From: Linderina pennispora
Taxonomy: Eukaryota > Kickxellomycota > Kickxellomycetes > Kickxellales > Kickxellaceae
NCBI RefSeq assembly: GCF_002104995.1
Contig: NW_024468267.1
Location: forward strand, 62,001-126,000
Reading direction: 5' to 3'
DNA: 64,000 nt
The stretch's first letter is position 1. Every line of letters starts with the position of its first letter. The notes below the pieces were generated by a model, which searched no databases, was not told where the DNA came from, and saw only the letters and a list, made by a program, of their open reading frames with translations. Made by a program: the position numbers and the translations under genes. Below are positions 33,617 through 45,469 of this stretch, one piece after another.

Positions 33617-33688
33617 CTCTCCGACCGGGAATTGAACCCGGGTCTCCAATGTGACAGACTGGTGTACTCGCCACTATACTATCGGGGA
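33617..33688 (-). tRNA. tRNA-Asp (GTC anticodon)
   Basis: 72 nt; anticodon loop CTGTCAC (GTC); T-arm GGGTTCAATTCCC; discriminator G. Acceptor TCCCCGA faces TCGGAGA, giving one C-A mismatch at pair 3-70 consistent with a G-to-A change. A solo LTR begins 22 nt upstream of its 5' end. Confidence 0.88.
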
Positions 33689-33710
33689 TCGTAAACAAAC
33701 TTCAGTGTTG

Positions 33711-34151
33711 TGTTATCGCTCGGCGGGAGTGATAATATGCTAGCAAAGGAGCTAGCGTCGGAAGAGCTCGAACCGGAGCTCAGATGTCGGGGAGAGAAGG
33801 TCGGGATTGTAACGGGTTATATTGGGAAACAGGATCTGAGTCAAGGATTATTCGGGGGCCTGTTGTTCCTGTCTTGTCTTGTCAGCCCGACTTCTCCATA
33901 TATATGGAGTAGTCAACGAGTGTCTTAGCTACGCTTTAGGTGTAGCATATACGATAGGAATTCCTGTGTTAGGATCCGTAAGAGGGGCATAAAGGGCGGA
34001 CTTGTTCCGTAGACGAGGCAGTGTACTTGTGTTTATATTGCGAGTGGAACCTTGTGCGTGTGTGACGTTGTCTTGGCCCGGGTCTTGATCTTGATCTTGA
34101 TCTCGCAGGTGGGCTTCGTCATGTTCATGCTCATCCGAGTTGAGCATAACA
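33711..34151 (-). repeat. Solo LTR (441 bp) beside tRNA-Asp
   Basis: Reverse-strand copy of the 30414-30854 LTR with the same length; ends TGTTATCGCTCGGC (left) and GAGCATAACA (right). Flanked by GTTG at 33707-33710 and 34152-34155 (4-bp target duplication). Highly similar to its partner, so a fairly recent insertion. Confidence 0.88.
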
Positions 34152-34707
34152 GTTGTTATTGTGGTTTTTAAAAGGGGTGGTGAAGAGGCTTGATCAGTGG
34201 GTCGATTACCAGCGCTGTCTGGATCGGTCATGAAGGACATTGTAGTCGCTTGTCTCGCTTTTCTTGCTTGTAACGGTCCTGACTTAATAACTTGGAAAAC
34301 ATAGTAGAATAAATCTCAATAAACTGCTTTCAATGAGATTGTATGCAAAAAAGTAGATAATAAAACTAAAAGCTACTCACTGCTCATAGCTATATTTATA
34401 CTTATTTGACAGGATGGACTTCAGTAAACAGAGTATACTATATGCTGTTATCGGCTGCCGGGTGCCCACGGGATAGTGCTCCTACATCCATATGGATCCA
34501 AACTATACATATCGGAGGCCATCCATTGGTAGATGTCAGGAGTCAGACATATATCGAATCCATTTGTGGGAGTCAGTTTGACCCGCGATAGTCGGGGATG
34601 GCTAGCACTGATAATGAAACAGTGGCAAAAGAATGGAGGTAAAAGAAACAATTTGGTCCAGTTTTTGTGTAACTTTGTCATGGTCAGACCATGGACCAAT
34701 TATGACA
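34152..34707 (-). mobile_element. LTR family B copy and adjoining segment
   Basis: 34269-34707 (439 bp) is the reverse complement of the LTR at 6899-7341, with the same TATAAATATAG segment. 34152-34268 matches the segment next to that LTR (7342-7450). No coding capacity. Confidence 0.65.
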
Positions 34708-35745
34708 TGATATTATATTATCACTTGGGTATAGTGATATTATACTAGCAAAGGAGCTAGTACTAGAAGAGCTTGAACTGGAGCTCAGACATCAGGGAGA
34801 AAAGGTCAGGATTGTAACAGGTTATATTAGGAACAGATTCTGAGTTAAGGAATATTCAGGCTTATTGTTCTTATCTTATCTTGTCAGTCTAACTTCTCCA
34901 TATATGGAGGCCATTCACAAATAAGAAAGTTTAAAGAAACTAAATATCTATTATCAGAATAACTAGTTATTAAACAATAAATCAATTGCTAGCAGTTGAT
35001 AAATATTTTAAAAATCAGAATGTTTAGTAATAGCTAAAAAGATGTTAGCAACTAGATTAACAAATAAACAAAAAAGTAAGAAAGGGCACTTTTACAAAAT
35101 CCCTATTAGTATCCTGAAAAATTTCAGTTGATTCTTATGACCCAGCCTCTATCTCAGTAGAAGCATATTAATTATGTATCAACTGAAATTTTTTAGGATG
35201 CCAATGGGAGTTTTGTAGAAGTGCAAAAAAAATAAAAGAATAAAAAGTTTTAAAAGTTATAGCTATTTTTTACCTAGTTTAGTGATTGTGAATGACCTCT
35301 AATAGGAATTCCTATGTTAGGATCCCTAAGAGGAGCATAAAGGGCAGACTTATTCCATAGACAAGGCAGTGTAATTGTGTTTATATTACAAGTGGAACTG
35401 TATGCATGTGTAATATTGTCTTAACCTAGGTCTTAATTTTGATCTTGATCTTAAATATAGATTTCATCATGTTTATGCTCATCTGAGTTGAGCATAATAG
35501 ATATACTGTGGTGTTTAAAAGGGGTGAAGGAGAGACTTGATTAGTAGGTCAATTACTAGTACTATCTGGGTCAGTTGCAAAAGATATAGTAGTCACTGGT
35601 CTTACTTGAAAATGGTATCCATAAATAAATAGTTATAATAATAATAATAGTAATCATGGGAAATACAGGTATCCCAGTGAAATAGTAAACTACTAAGCTC
35701 TTTCTCTTATTTGTGGAAATCTGCAAAGTAATCTACAACTTTGAC
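34708..35745. mobile_element. Heavily mutated LTR relic split by a type II unit
   Basis: 34708-34905 and 35301-35480 together form a decayed copy of the 441-bp LTR at 33711-34151. Most differences are C-to-T or G-to-A, especially at former CpG sites. A type II foldback unit occupies 34906-35300 (GGAGGCCATTCACAAATAAG to GAATGACCTCT, target duplication not exact). 35520-35600 resembles the segment beside LTR family B. Confidence 0.65.
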
Positions 35746-36215
35746 AGTAATGGTCCTAACTTTTAACTTTGGAAAACTTAATAGGATAAAACTCAGTAAA
35801 CTATTCTTAATAAGATTATATACTAAAAAGTAGATAATAAAACTTAATGTTGCTCATTGCTCATGGCTATATTTATACTCGTTCGGCAGGATGGACTTCA
35901 GCAAATGGAGTATGCTACTTGCTGCTATCAGCTACCAGGTGACCACAGGATAGTGCTCCCACATCCATATAGACCCAATATATACACATCAGAGGCCATC
36001 TGTTAGTAGACATCATGAGCCAGATACATTGCCATGAATCCATTCATGGGCATTAGCTCGACCGGCGATAGTCAGGGGCGGTCCGTCTTGATAGCGGAAC
36101 AGCGGCATGTGACGACGGAGAGAAGAGAAGTAAAAGATAAAAAAGAGAAGATAAATAAAACCCGTAGATGTGTAACCATTTCGTGGTCCAACCGTTGACC
36201 GATTACGACATGACA
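35746..36215 (-). repeat. Mutated LTR family B copy beside tRNA-Arg
   Basis: Reverse-strand relative of the 6899-7341 LTR ending GATTACGACATGACA at 36215, 30 nt upstream of the tRNA-Arg. It keeps the TATAAATATAGCCATGAGCA segment on the minus strand near 35870. More diverged than the other two copies. Confidence 0.65.
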
Positions 36216-36245
36216 CAAAAATAGGATTGGTTTAAGTCTGTCTTT

Positions 36246-36318
36246 GGCCGCGTGGCCCAATGGATAAGGCGCTTGACTACGGATCAAGCGATTCCAGGTT
36301 CGAGTCCTGGCGTGGTCG
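36246..36318 (+). tRNA. tRNA-Arg (ACG anticodon), second copy
   Basis: 73 nt, identical to the minus-strand gene at 3191-3263. Anticodon loop CTACGGA. It marks the right border of the transposon island. Confidence 0.95.
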
Positions 36319-36734
36319 TCTGAAGGACAGGTTGTTACCTTTTGCACTCATCGGTATGATCTTGTGCGTAGTTTCGCCAAAGATCTTTTTTAATCTATCC
36401 AAATTATATAATTTGATCATTGATTCGGGTTATCGTTCACCGCACAACATGGAATGGAATCACACACTGGTGCAGTGAACTATACTCTCGAGCTATTTTT
36501 GTGACATTGTACTGAAGCTTGTAAAGAGCACCTACATGCTCATTTGCTAACCACTGCCAGACCTTGCAATAACGCCATGTCATATCTGTTGGCGGCATAT
36601 GCAGCTTAATGTAAAAGTAAAATGCGCTGCAGCTTGCTTTCTGTGGAAATGCTGTTGCTATATATCCAAGTGATCAGCAAAATGGGAACATCTATGTCCA
36701 TCCTGACAAGGATGCGGCAAAAAGAGGGTTAAGC

Positions 36735-36816
36735 TGATCAGAGTGGGATTCGAACCCACGCCTCCGGAGAGACTGCGGCCTTAACGCAGCGCCTTAGACC
36801 GCTCGGCCATCTGACC
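36735..36816 (-). tRNA. tRNA-Leu (AAG anticodon)
   Basis: 82 nt with a class II variable arm. Acceptor GGTCAGA pairs with TCTGATC, discriminator A; anticodon loop TTAAGGC (AAG); T-arm GGGTTCGAATCCC. No intron. No LTR is evident upstream. Confidence 0.95.
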
Positions 36817-37729
36817 CTCAATGCATGTTGTGAAGACAGGAAGTAAAATCATAAATAAATATAAGTCTTATGATACCTGTTGATTTTGGCTGACCATGTT
36901 CTGCGCTGTACTCTTTTGTGCCGGTGACGCTATTTGGCTGTCGGCTTTCGCATTATTTACCAAAGTTTGTATTGCCTATCATCACAACTTACAGTGATTT
37001 TAGGCGAAGCACTCATGGAGTAGAATATTGTGATTCACACTTCGTGTATCGGTTGCTTTCCACAAACATACATGCTGTTTGAGAGTACTATTGCTGGGCG
37101 CTCTGAGTGGTGCACACATGGTTTGGTGAATTCAAATATCACATGTGATTTGACCCTCGGTTGTTATATCGATGACAGGACAGTGCTGTCTGTTGTGAAA
37201 TGGGCAAATGGTAAACAAATTGCTCACACCATCCGCATGTGAAATGTCACAATATCGCGCCTGAGATACGAATGTGGGAGGATTCCTTCGAGGACCCTGT
37301 CACCTTTTATCATCATCGATCTCCTCAACAAATTGTTTGCACATCCGTTACACAGGAGTACGGAAATCTCACATTCTCCGGCGGAGGCGCAACACGGACG
37401 CATCGGCGGTTGAATGCAGCCGGGTTGTTATTGGGGATAGAGTATTGGGGAAAGGGGTGGGGAATGGTGGTCGGCCATATTTCGCAGAAACCAAATGTTG
37501 TCTATTTCACCTGAGCGTGCATTGGCGATCGCCAATTTGATGCATTGCTCAACAAGGATGGTGGTGATCGTCCCACACTTCCATGTTGGAATCGTCATCA
37601 TCTCCCTCTGCAGCAGTTTGTGACAGTGGCAGACGCACAACGAGGCTACGGCTGTTGAAAAGAAAGGGATAAGGATTGGTGTGTTTGTGTGTTAGAGATA
37701 GAAGAAAAGTAGCTATGCGAGCAGGGGGT
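36817..37729. other. Intergenic, no feature recognised
   Basis: Between tRNA-Leu and the 3' end of the acyl-CoA synthetase gene. Only short frames without motifs; composition rises toward that of the gene-rich right part. Confidence 0.5.
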
Positions 37730-39987
37730 TTAGTCAACAGTAAGCTTGGCCACCATGGCATCAATGTTCTCCTGGTTGTGGCGGACGATATCCGTGCGCT
37801 TGAGTTTGGAGGCAGCAGTCAGCATGCCGTTCTCAGGGGTCCACAGCTCGGCATCGATGCTGACAGCAGCAAGGGTCTCCTGCTTGGCCAGGTGGTTGTG
37901 CTTGGCGACGCTCTGCAGATCAGACAGCACAGCGGCAATAAACTGCTTACTGGTGGCGAGCTCCGAGGGGTTCTGGTATGGAATGTTGTTGTCGTCGGCC
38001 ATCTGGGCAATCAGGTTGCCGTCGATGTTGACAAGAGCGCACGGCTGGCCCATGTGCGAGTCAGCGTAGACGCAGATGTTGTTGACAAACAGCGAGTTCT
38101 TGTATGTGGCCTCGAGGGCTTCCAGCGCAATGTACTCGCCGGTGACCAGCTTGACAAGGTTCTTCTTGCGGTCGATGATGGTCAGCTCGCCGCGCTCGGT
38201 CCACTCACCAATATCGCCGGTCTTGACCCAGCCGTCCTCGGTGATGGTCTCCTTGGTCTCCTTGTCGTTGTGCAGGTAGCCCTTGAAGACCGACGGCCCA
38301 CGCAGCCAGACCTCGCCCTGGTTGTTCTTGGCAAAGTACTTTGCCTCAGGCACGTCGACAAGCTTGCACTCGACAGAAGGGCTTGGGGGGCCGACGTTGC
38401 CGAGGGTAGTGTCGGATGGCAGCTGCACCGACACCAGGCCGCTCATCTCGGTCATGCCATAGCCCTGGATCATTGGGCACAGGGCAGCGGTCATCAGGCG
38501 CTGCACGTTCTTGTTGATCGGGGCGCCGCCCGTGATAACAAACTTCAAGCGGCCGCCGGTGGCCTCGCGCGTCTTCTTGAAGACAATGTCGTCAAGGAAG
38601 TTGTGGGGCAGGTGGTGGTCGCGCAGCTTGTTTTTGAGGCCAACCGATCCGTAGAACAGCTTGCGGATCAGCGAGCTGCTGCGGTCGACCTGCTTCAGCA
38701 TGCCAGCACGGATGGTGTTCCAGACCTGGGGGACGCCGAGCATGACCATTGGCCGCAGCGCCTTGATATCACCGAGACATTCGCGGACGCTGTCGTCAGT
38801 GAGGGTGCGTGGGGTGCCGTATCCAATGCCAAGTCCCGAATACAGACAGTACATGTCGACGAAGAAGGCCAGCACGTGCGACAGCGGCAGGTACGACAGA
38901 ATGACGTCCTTGCCATATTCAAGGTAGGGCGGGATGAACTGGTGGATTCCGCCGGCAACGGACATGACGTTAGCATGGGAGATCAGAACGCCCTTGGGCT
39001 TGCCCGTGCTCCCGCTGGTGTACATGACCATGGCAATCTCGTCCGGATCCGCCAGGTTGAGCTCGGCGAGATTGTCGGCGCCGAGCTGATAGACGTCTTC
39101 GAGCGACTTGACCTCAAACTTGGCCTTGGCCTTCTCGATGGCCTCCTCGCAAGCCCTTAGGCATGCCGTACAGGTCCTGGAAGAACACGAACGTGCTTGA
39201 CGGTTTCGACGCGATCCATGATGCGGGCCAGGATGGGCATCTGGTCGGCCTTGAGGAAGATCAGGTCGGCCTCAGACTCGTTCATGGCGTGCAGGACGCC
39301 CTCCTCGCCCAGGGTGTCGTAGGCAGTGACAATCTGCATCGACTGCGAGAACGTGCCTATAAACGCAGAAAAGTACGCATTAGAAATAAAACTGCCAAGG
39401 CTTTTTTGTAGCCAGGGGGAGTTCCAGATCTGGCGGATAGAGCTCCAGGCAAAAAGCACCTTGAAAGCAGCAGGCCAGAGACAAAGAATTGACGCAATAT
39501 CGGCAAGCTGGCTCAACAATAAAGCAAAAACAAACTGCTGGATTGTGGTGATACTTACTGAGCGCGCACAGCTGCCACTCGCGCGAGGTTGGGGCGTAGA
39601 CAACAACACGGCTGGCAGACTTGAGCCCAAGCTGCAGAAAGCCGGAGCCGAGGGTCTTGGTGTAATCGGCGATCTGGCGGTATGTCATCCACTTGTAGTC
39701 GCTGAGCTTGAAGTAGCTCCACTTTTTGGTAACCGAGGTCATCTCGCCGTTGACCTTGTGCTTCACCACCTTGTCCTCGGTGATGGTGCCCATCCACGTC
39801 ACGCTTGCCCATGGCGTTGGTGTCCGGGCGCACCTTGAGGCCGTGCAGCAGGCCATCGTAGATGTTCTTGACTCCGGGCTCTGCACAGTCGATAAGGCCA
39901 TTGGCCGCTGCCGGGTGGCGGCGGGTGGGAGTTTCGTTGATCGTTTCCGGTTCCAGGAACCACGACAGAGTACGAGTGGTGCGCCAT
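37730..39987 (-). CDS. Long-chain-fatty-acid--CoA ligase, one intron
   Basis: Activates fatty acids with ATP and CoA; Faa1/Faa4-like in length (about 685 aa after correction). ANL-superfamily motifs: YTSGSTGKPKGV (P-loop), GYGMTEMSGL, and WVKTGDIGEWTERGELTI followed by DRKKNLVKLVTGEYI (the FACS signature region). The C-terminus ends KLKRTDIV...KLTVD. The start at 39987 reads MAHHSYSVVVPG. An intron at 39357-39558 (202 nt, GTAAGT...TATAG) splits AGC (Ser) after REWQLCAL. Continuous reading needs removal of single extra bases near 39947, 39800, 39190 and 39149. The product acts at the ER, lipid droplets or plasma membrane in related fungi. Confidence 0.92.
39357..39558 (-). other. Spliceosomal intron in the acyl-CoA synthetase gene
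   Basis: Donor GTAAGTATC and acceptor TTTATAG on the minus strand, phase 1. Both flanks encode conserved FACS sequence (REWQLCAL before, TFSQSMQIVTAYDTLG after), which sets the boundaries. Confidence 0.85.
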
Positions 39988-40516
39988 TGTGTGTGTGCGT
40001 TAAAGCGTAAGAAGGAGTGATTAAACTAGAATGAAGGCGTGCCTGGTAAAAATAAAAGAAAAGAGGTGTGGAGGGGAGGTGAGCGGAGAGTGGGGAGAAG
40101 GAGGCGAGGGCGGAGAGCAGCAGCCGAGAAGCCTTAAATAATGGCGCCAGGCGGTGTCTGCCCCCCACCGGATTTTTTGTCCTTGCTGATTTTGTGGCCG
40201 AGCGCAAGGAGAGCGAACGGGTGATTGGGAGGGGCGGATTTCTCTTGCTGTATCGCTTTCTCCGAGCAGTTTAGAAAGCCCGCCCAGCTGATTCTTCTTT
40301 TGGCAGGTCACTTGTGCCAAATAAACCGCAGCGGTGGAAGATGAGGAAGCGTCTGCCATGCAGTCATTTGACCATCTGCGCTCTTCGCGGAGTGGAACAG
40401 CATGCAGGATCGGCCAACGCATATACACACAGGACAACATGCAGCAAGACAAGCTGCTGGCCCGGAGTGGCCACGGGTGGATCTCGAAAAGGGGAAACAG
40501 GTCTTATATTCTTGTC
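39988..40516. other. Intergenic, likely promoter of the acyl-CoA synthetase gene
   Basis: Upstream of the leftward acyl-CoA synthetase gene and downstream of the leftward SVP26-like gene. A purine-rich stretch lies at 40040-40110. No gene or clear box recognised. Confidence 0.4.
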
Positions 40517-41066
40517 TTACTCTACATGAAGAATCTGCTCGTCTGCACGCCTGAGTCGCTGGAAGACGGCCTTGAACATGTTCTGGCGGGTCTTTTTGCT
40601 GTCCTGCGTGTTGGGGAGCGAGGACTCGACAGGCATGAGCGAGATGAACAGGCTGATGGGTACCATCCAGACGCAGAAGAACATGAAAGCGCATACCTGG
40701 CCGAACGGGAACCCCAAATGCCCGATGAAGTAAAAGAACCACATGAAATGGTTAGCGATGGCCAGTATGCAGCTCCCCAAAAAGCCCGGGCTGGCCAGGT
40801 TGACGAGCGGGAACGTCTGGAGGTTGAGCGTGTAGACGTGGTTGATGGCCAGCGATACCAGGACCCGCCACCAGCTGATGCCGTCGACAAGTGTCAGTGC
40901 GTGCAGGGCGTCGACGATGTACACCGAGACCTGGATTGCTTTGCGCGTCTGCCGGGGGCTCTCTTCAGCCCACTCGGAGATTATGTAGAGGACTGCAGGC
41001 CACCGAAAACACCAGCAGCACCAGGCCCAGAGCCCAGCCGAGCGTTGCTAATAATCCTAGAATCAT
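40517..41066 (-). CDS. SVP26: TEX261/SVP26-like ER-Golgi membrane protein
   Basis: About 182 aa after correction, close to metazoan TEX261 (196 aa). Starts MILGLLATLGWALGLVLLVF, a first membrane segment. Further segments include FLGSCILAIANHFMWFFYFI, with the family-like LQTFP and SP-x-F motifs just before it, and FMFFCVWMVPISLFISL. In yeast Svp26/Erv26 is a COPII cargo adaptor that helps sort type II Golgi glycosyltransferases, so a partner such as the nearby mannosidase is conceivable. One extra base near 40996 (frame resumes AVLYIISEWAEE). The short C-terminal tail is basic (FQRLRRADEQ). Confidence 0.8.
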
Positions 41067-41477
41067 GGTGTGCGAGAAAGAAAACAATAAAGGCGGTGAC
41101 GAAAAGAGGATATTGCTGGCTATGCACAGGCTGCAGAATACGCCGAGAGCCAAGCAGTTTGTGGTGATGGGACACGCGTCACCCGCCCCTTTCCATTTTC
41201 AGACTGCAAGGTTGGAGGCTAATGGTCCTGTGCCTGAAGCGCTGCACACCGCACAGTACCCGAGTCCGTACCAGACAGTGTGGGTTTGACCCCCCCCCAC
41301 ACCGCACTGCGGGATAAGACCCTGGGCAGCACTCGAGACACCAGAATGTTTTAGCGGGTGGCTAGTATCCTACTACCAGCAAGCCACCCATTAAAAAGGA
41401 TGCAGGACAAGCAGGTGCACGCCTCGCCGTTTGAGACAATCCATACCTGTCGCATATCTCCATTGCATTTGCACTCC

Positions 41478-41856
41478 ATGAAGTCACACGTCGCTCTGCT
41501 ATTATTGCCACACTGCATTGTTGCCTGGAACTACAAGGAGAAGGTGTTCATGTACCAGGCAGCGGAGACATTGACAAAGTTCTACACCAACTCGCCTGAC
41601 GAGCGCGTGATCTATGAGCGGCTGGCAATGTTTCTCGGCGACTACGGAGCCGTTCTCGGGCTACGCAGCGATCCGACGGCGCAGGACTACCGCGAGGCGC
41701 TGGAAAAGCTGATGGCGCATGTGGAGAGGGCCAAGAAGGAAGGCAAGCAAGGATGCGCCGGGCGAGATCAGCCTGGACGTGCTGAGCTGGCCGGCTGAAG
41801 CAGTCGTTCATTGCATCCACAGCGTCCAGCGCACCCTTCCAGTGACAATGATTTAG
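41478..41856 (+). CDS. Hypothetical protein
   Basis: A plus-strand frame from MKSHVALLLLPHCIVAWNY through EKVFMYQAAETLTKFY, ERVIYERLAMFLGDYGAVLG and EALEKLMAHVERAKKEGK. The latter part looks amphipathic-helical. Allowing one extra base near 41750 it continues DAPGEISLDVLSWPAEAVVH and stops at 41856. The start is uncertain, and an upstream exon or intron is possible. I do not recognise the family. Convergent with GFA1, with about 50 nt between stops. Confidence 0.45.
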
Positions 41857-41906
41857 CGTTTATAAAGGCATATGAAGAAAGATTGGATAGTGTGGAAGAT
41901 GTTGGA

Positions 41907-43959
<2,053 letters not shown>

Positions 43960-44132
43960 GGTTCAAAAAGGGAGGCTGTCTACGAGAAGCAGAAAATGGT
44001 GTGTGGAGTTAGCAGCAAGTACTCTAAAATGCAATAGACAAGGAAGAGAGAAAAAGGGGAGGTGCGGGCTGCTATGTGCTAGGGAATGTGTGGGTCTGGC
44101 GAGTCAGGAAGATCGACTGGGGCCTGGCGGTC

Positions 44133-44140
44133 CTTTTATA
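44133..44140 (-). promoter_or_regulatory. Possible TATA box of GFA1
   Basis: TATAAAAG on the minus strand about 175 nt upstream of the GFA1 start codon. Confidence 0.4.
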
Positions 44141-44555
44141 CGCGCTAGTCTCCACCACAGAGCTGAGCGCATGCAGACAGTGCTCGCAGCATGGCACAGC
44201 CAGTAAAAACGATCTTGAGCGGACTGCCCCGAGAGAAAAGGGCCACACGAGCAAATCGCTGAGTGGGGAGTGATAATGACAGCGCTTTGCAGCGCTGCTG
44301 CTCGCACATGGCACCTGCCCACAGGCCAGAAAATCGCCGAGGGGAAGCTGGGCAAGTATAGTGAGACACGGGGGGAAGCACCACCACGCCTCACAAAGAC
44401 GTCAGCAGCCGCTTGGAGAATGTGCATCAGGCATTTCAACTCGTAGAGCGCACTGGCCTAGAAGCAAGTCAGCGGGGTTTTTTGGGCCACAATAACACCA
44501 AGACAAAGCGAGCATATATGTGCTCTCTCCGGTTGAGTGTGGGTAAAAAAAGTGC

Positions 44556-44907
44556 TCAAGCGATGTAGCCCTGATACAGCAGCACGAAAAAGCCACCCAG
44601 AGATATGGAGAGGGTCGTGCGAGCCCTTCATCAGCGCACGCATGTCTCTGTAATGATTGTTGGGGAAGCGTGCTGCCCGTCCGCTGCCCGCGACCAGCGT
44701 GGGTGCAATAGGGAAGCGGATTGCAGTCCTTGCGACCCAGATAGCAGCCCTCACCCACCACCGGGTATGTGAGCCAGAGCGCATTGAGCAAATCTCCCCT
44801 GACCCCAAGAGCAGCAGGAGTAAACAACACCCAGGCTGATAAGAGATGGATGCCGATGATAGCCAAAGAGCAACGAACAATCGCTGGGTGGCTTTCCTAC
44901 AGCACAT
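44556..44907 (-). CDS. Possible small membrane protein, frame-broken
   Basis: Read with single-base corrections, the minus strand gives MCCRKATQRLFVAL, then AIIGIHLLSAWVLFTPAALG, LLNALWLTYPVVGEGCYLG, IAPTLVAGSGRAARFPNNHY, RDMRALMKGSHDPLHISG and a hydrophobic end GFFVLLYQGYIA before a stop at 44556. Two hydrophobic stretches suggest membrane insertion. I know no family for it. A TATA-like TATAAAAG at 45132-45139 lies upstream on the same strand. Three or four corrections over 350 nt make this weak. Confidence 0.3.
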
Positions 44908-45469
44908 GGACAAGGGACGGCCCAAGCGCCCACAGGGCTCCAGATAACGTACCTGTTGAAGAGGAAAAAGAATAGACTGGTGCGAGTGGACGAGGCTTGG
45001 TGTTGTTACAGGGGTTTCCGCTGAAAGGCTTGACGAATGCAGGGAGCGCCGGGGTTAGAAAAGTTGGTATGCAGATACAGAAGAGAAAAGTTGGGAGAGG
45101 AACCAGCAGCCAGACGCCCGCTGGGTCTGCTCTTTTATACGCATCTGGCGGCTCCTCCTCCTCCTCTCCTTGGCAGCCCCTGGCATTGCGCTCAGGCTGC
45201 ACTCTTTGCTCTCATGCAATGTCGCTGCATGATTGGGTCTATTCACTAAGAGGCCGGGCAGCAGCACCACCAGGGACAAACGTGCTTTTTGTTTTTTCAA
45301 ATGGTCGCAAGACCTTGCAAAGCTGCCCGCTGATTCGCTGCTATTCTCACTGGCGGGCTGAGCGCCTCTGGCCGATCCAGTTCCCAAAACGAACCGTTTA
45401 TTTATAGGTCCTGGGAATTCCAATTAAAGCACAAGCAGTAGAATGAGCGCATATTTTGGAGTGCTGGTC
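44908..45469. other. Intergenic, no clear gene
   Basis: Contains a minus-strand TATAAAAGA at 45132-45139 and pyrimidine/purine-rich runs, but no frame with recognisable motifs. Confidence 0.35.

Larger units (their letters stand above)
3264..36245. other. AT-rich nested transposon island
   Basis: Base composition falls sharply after the tRNA-Arg at 3263 and recovers after the tRNA-Arg at 36246. No host protein gene is recognisable between them. The island is built from Tc1-type elements, foldback repeat units, three copies of a three-gene DNA transposon, a Ty3/gypsy element and LTR relics, with tRNA-Gly, tRNA-Ala and tRNA-Asp as the only apparent host genes. Stretches 3264-3483 and 6577-6802 hold nothing I recognise. 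Confidence 0.9.

Noticed and set aside
37676-39160. Long plus-strand open frame (about 494 codons) opposite the acyl-CoA synthetase
   Set aside because: It mirrors the coding strand of a clear FACS gene and has no domain of its own; high-GC third positions leave the antisense frame open.
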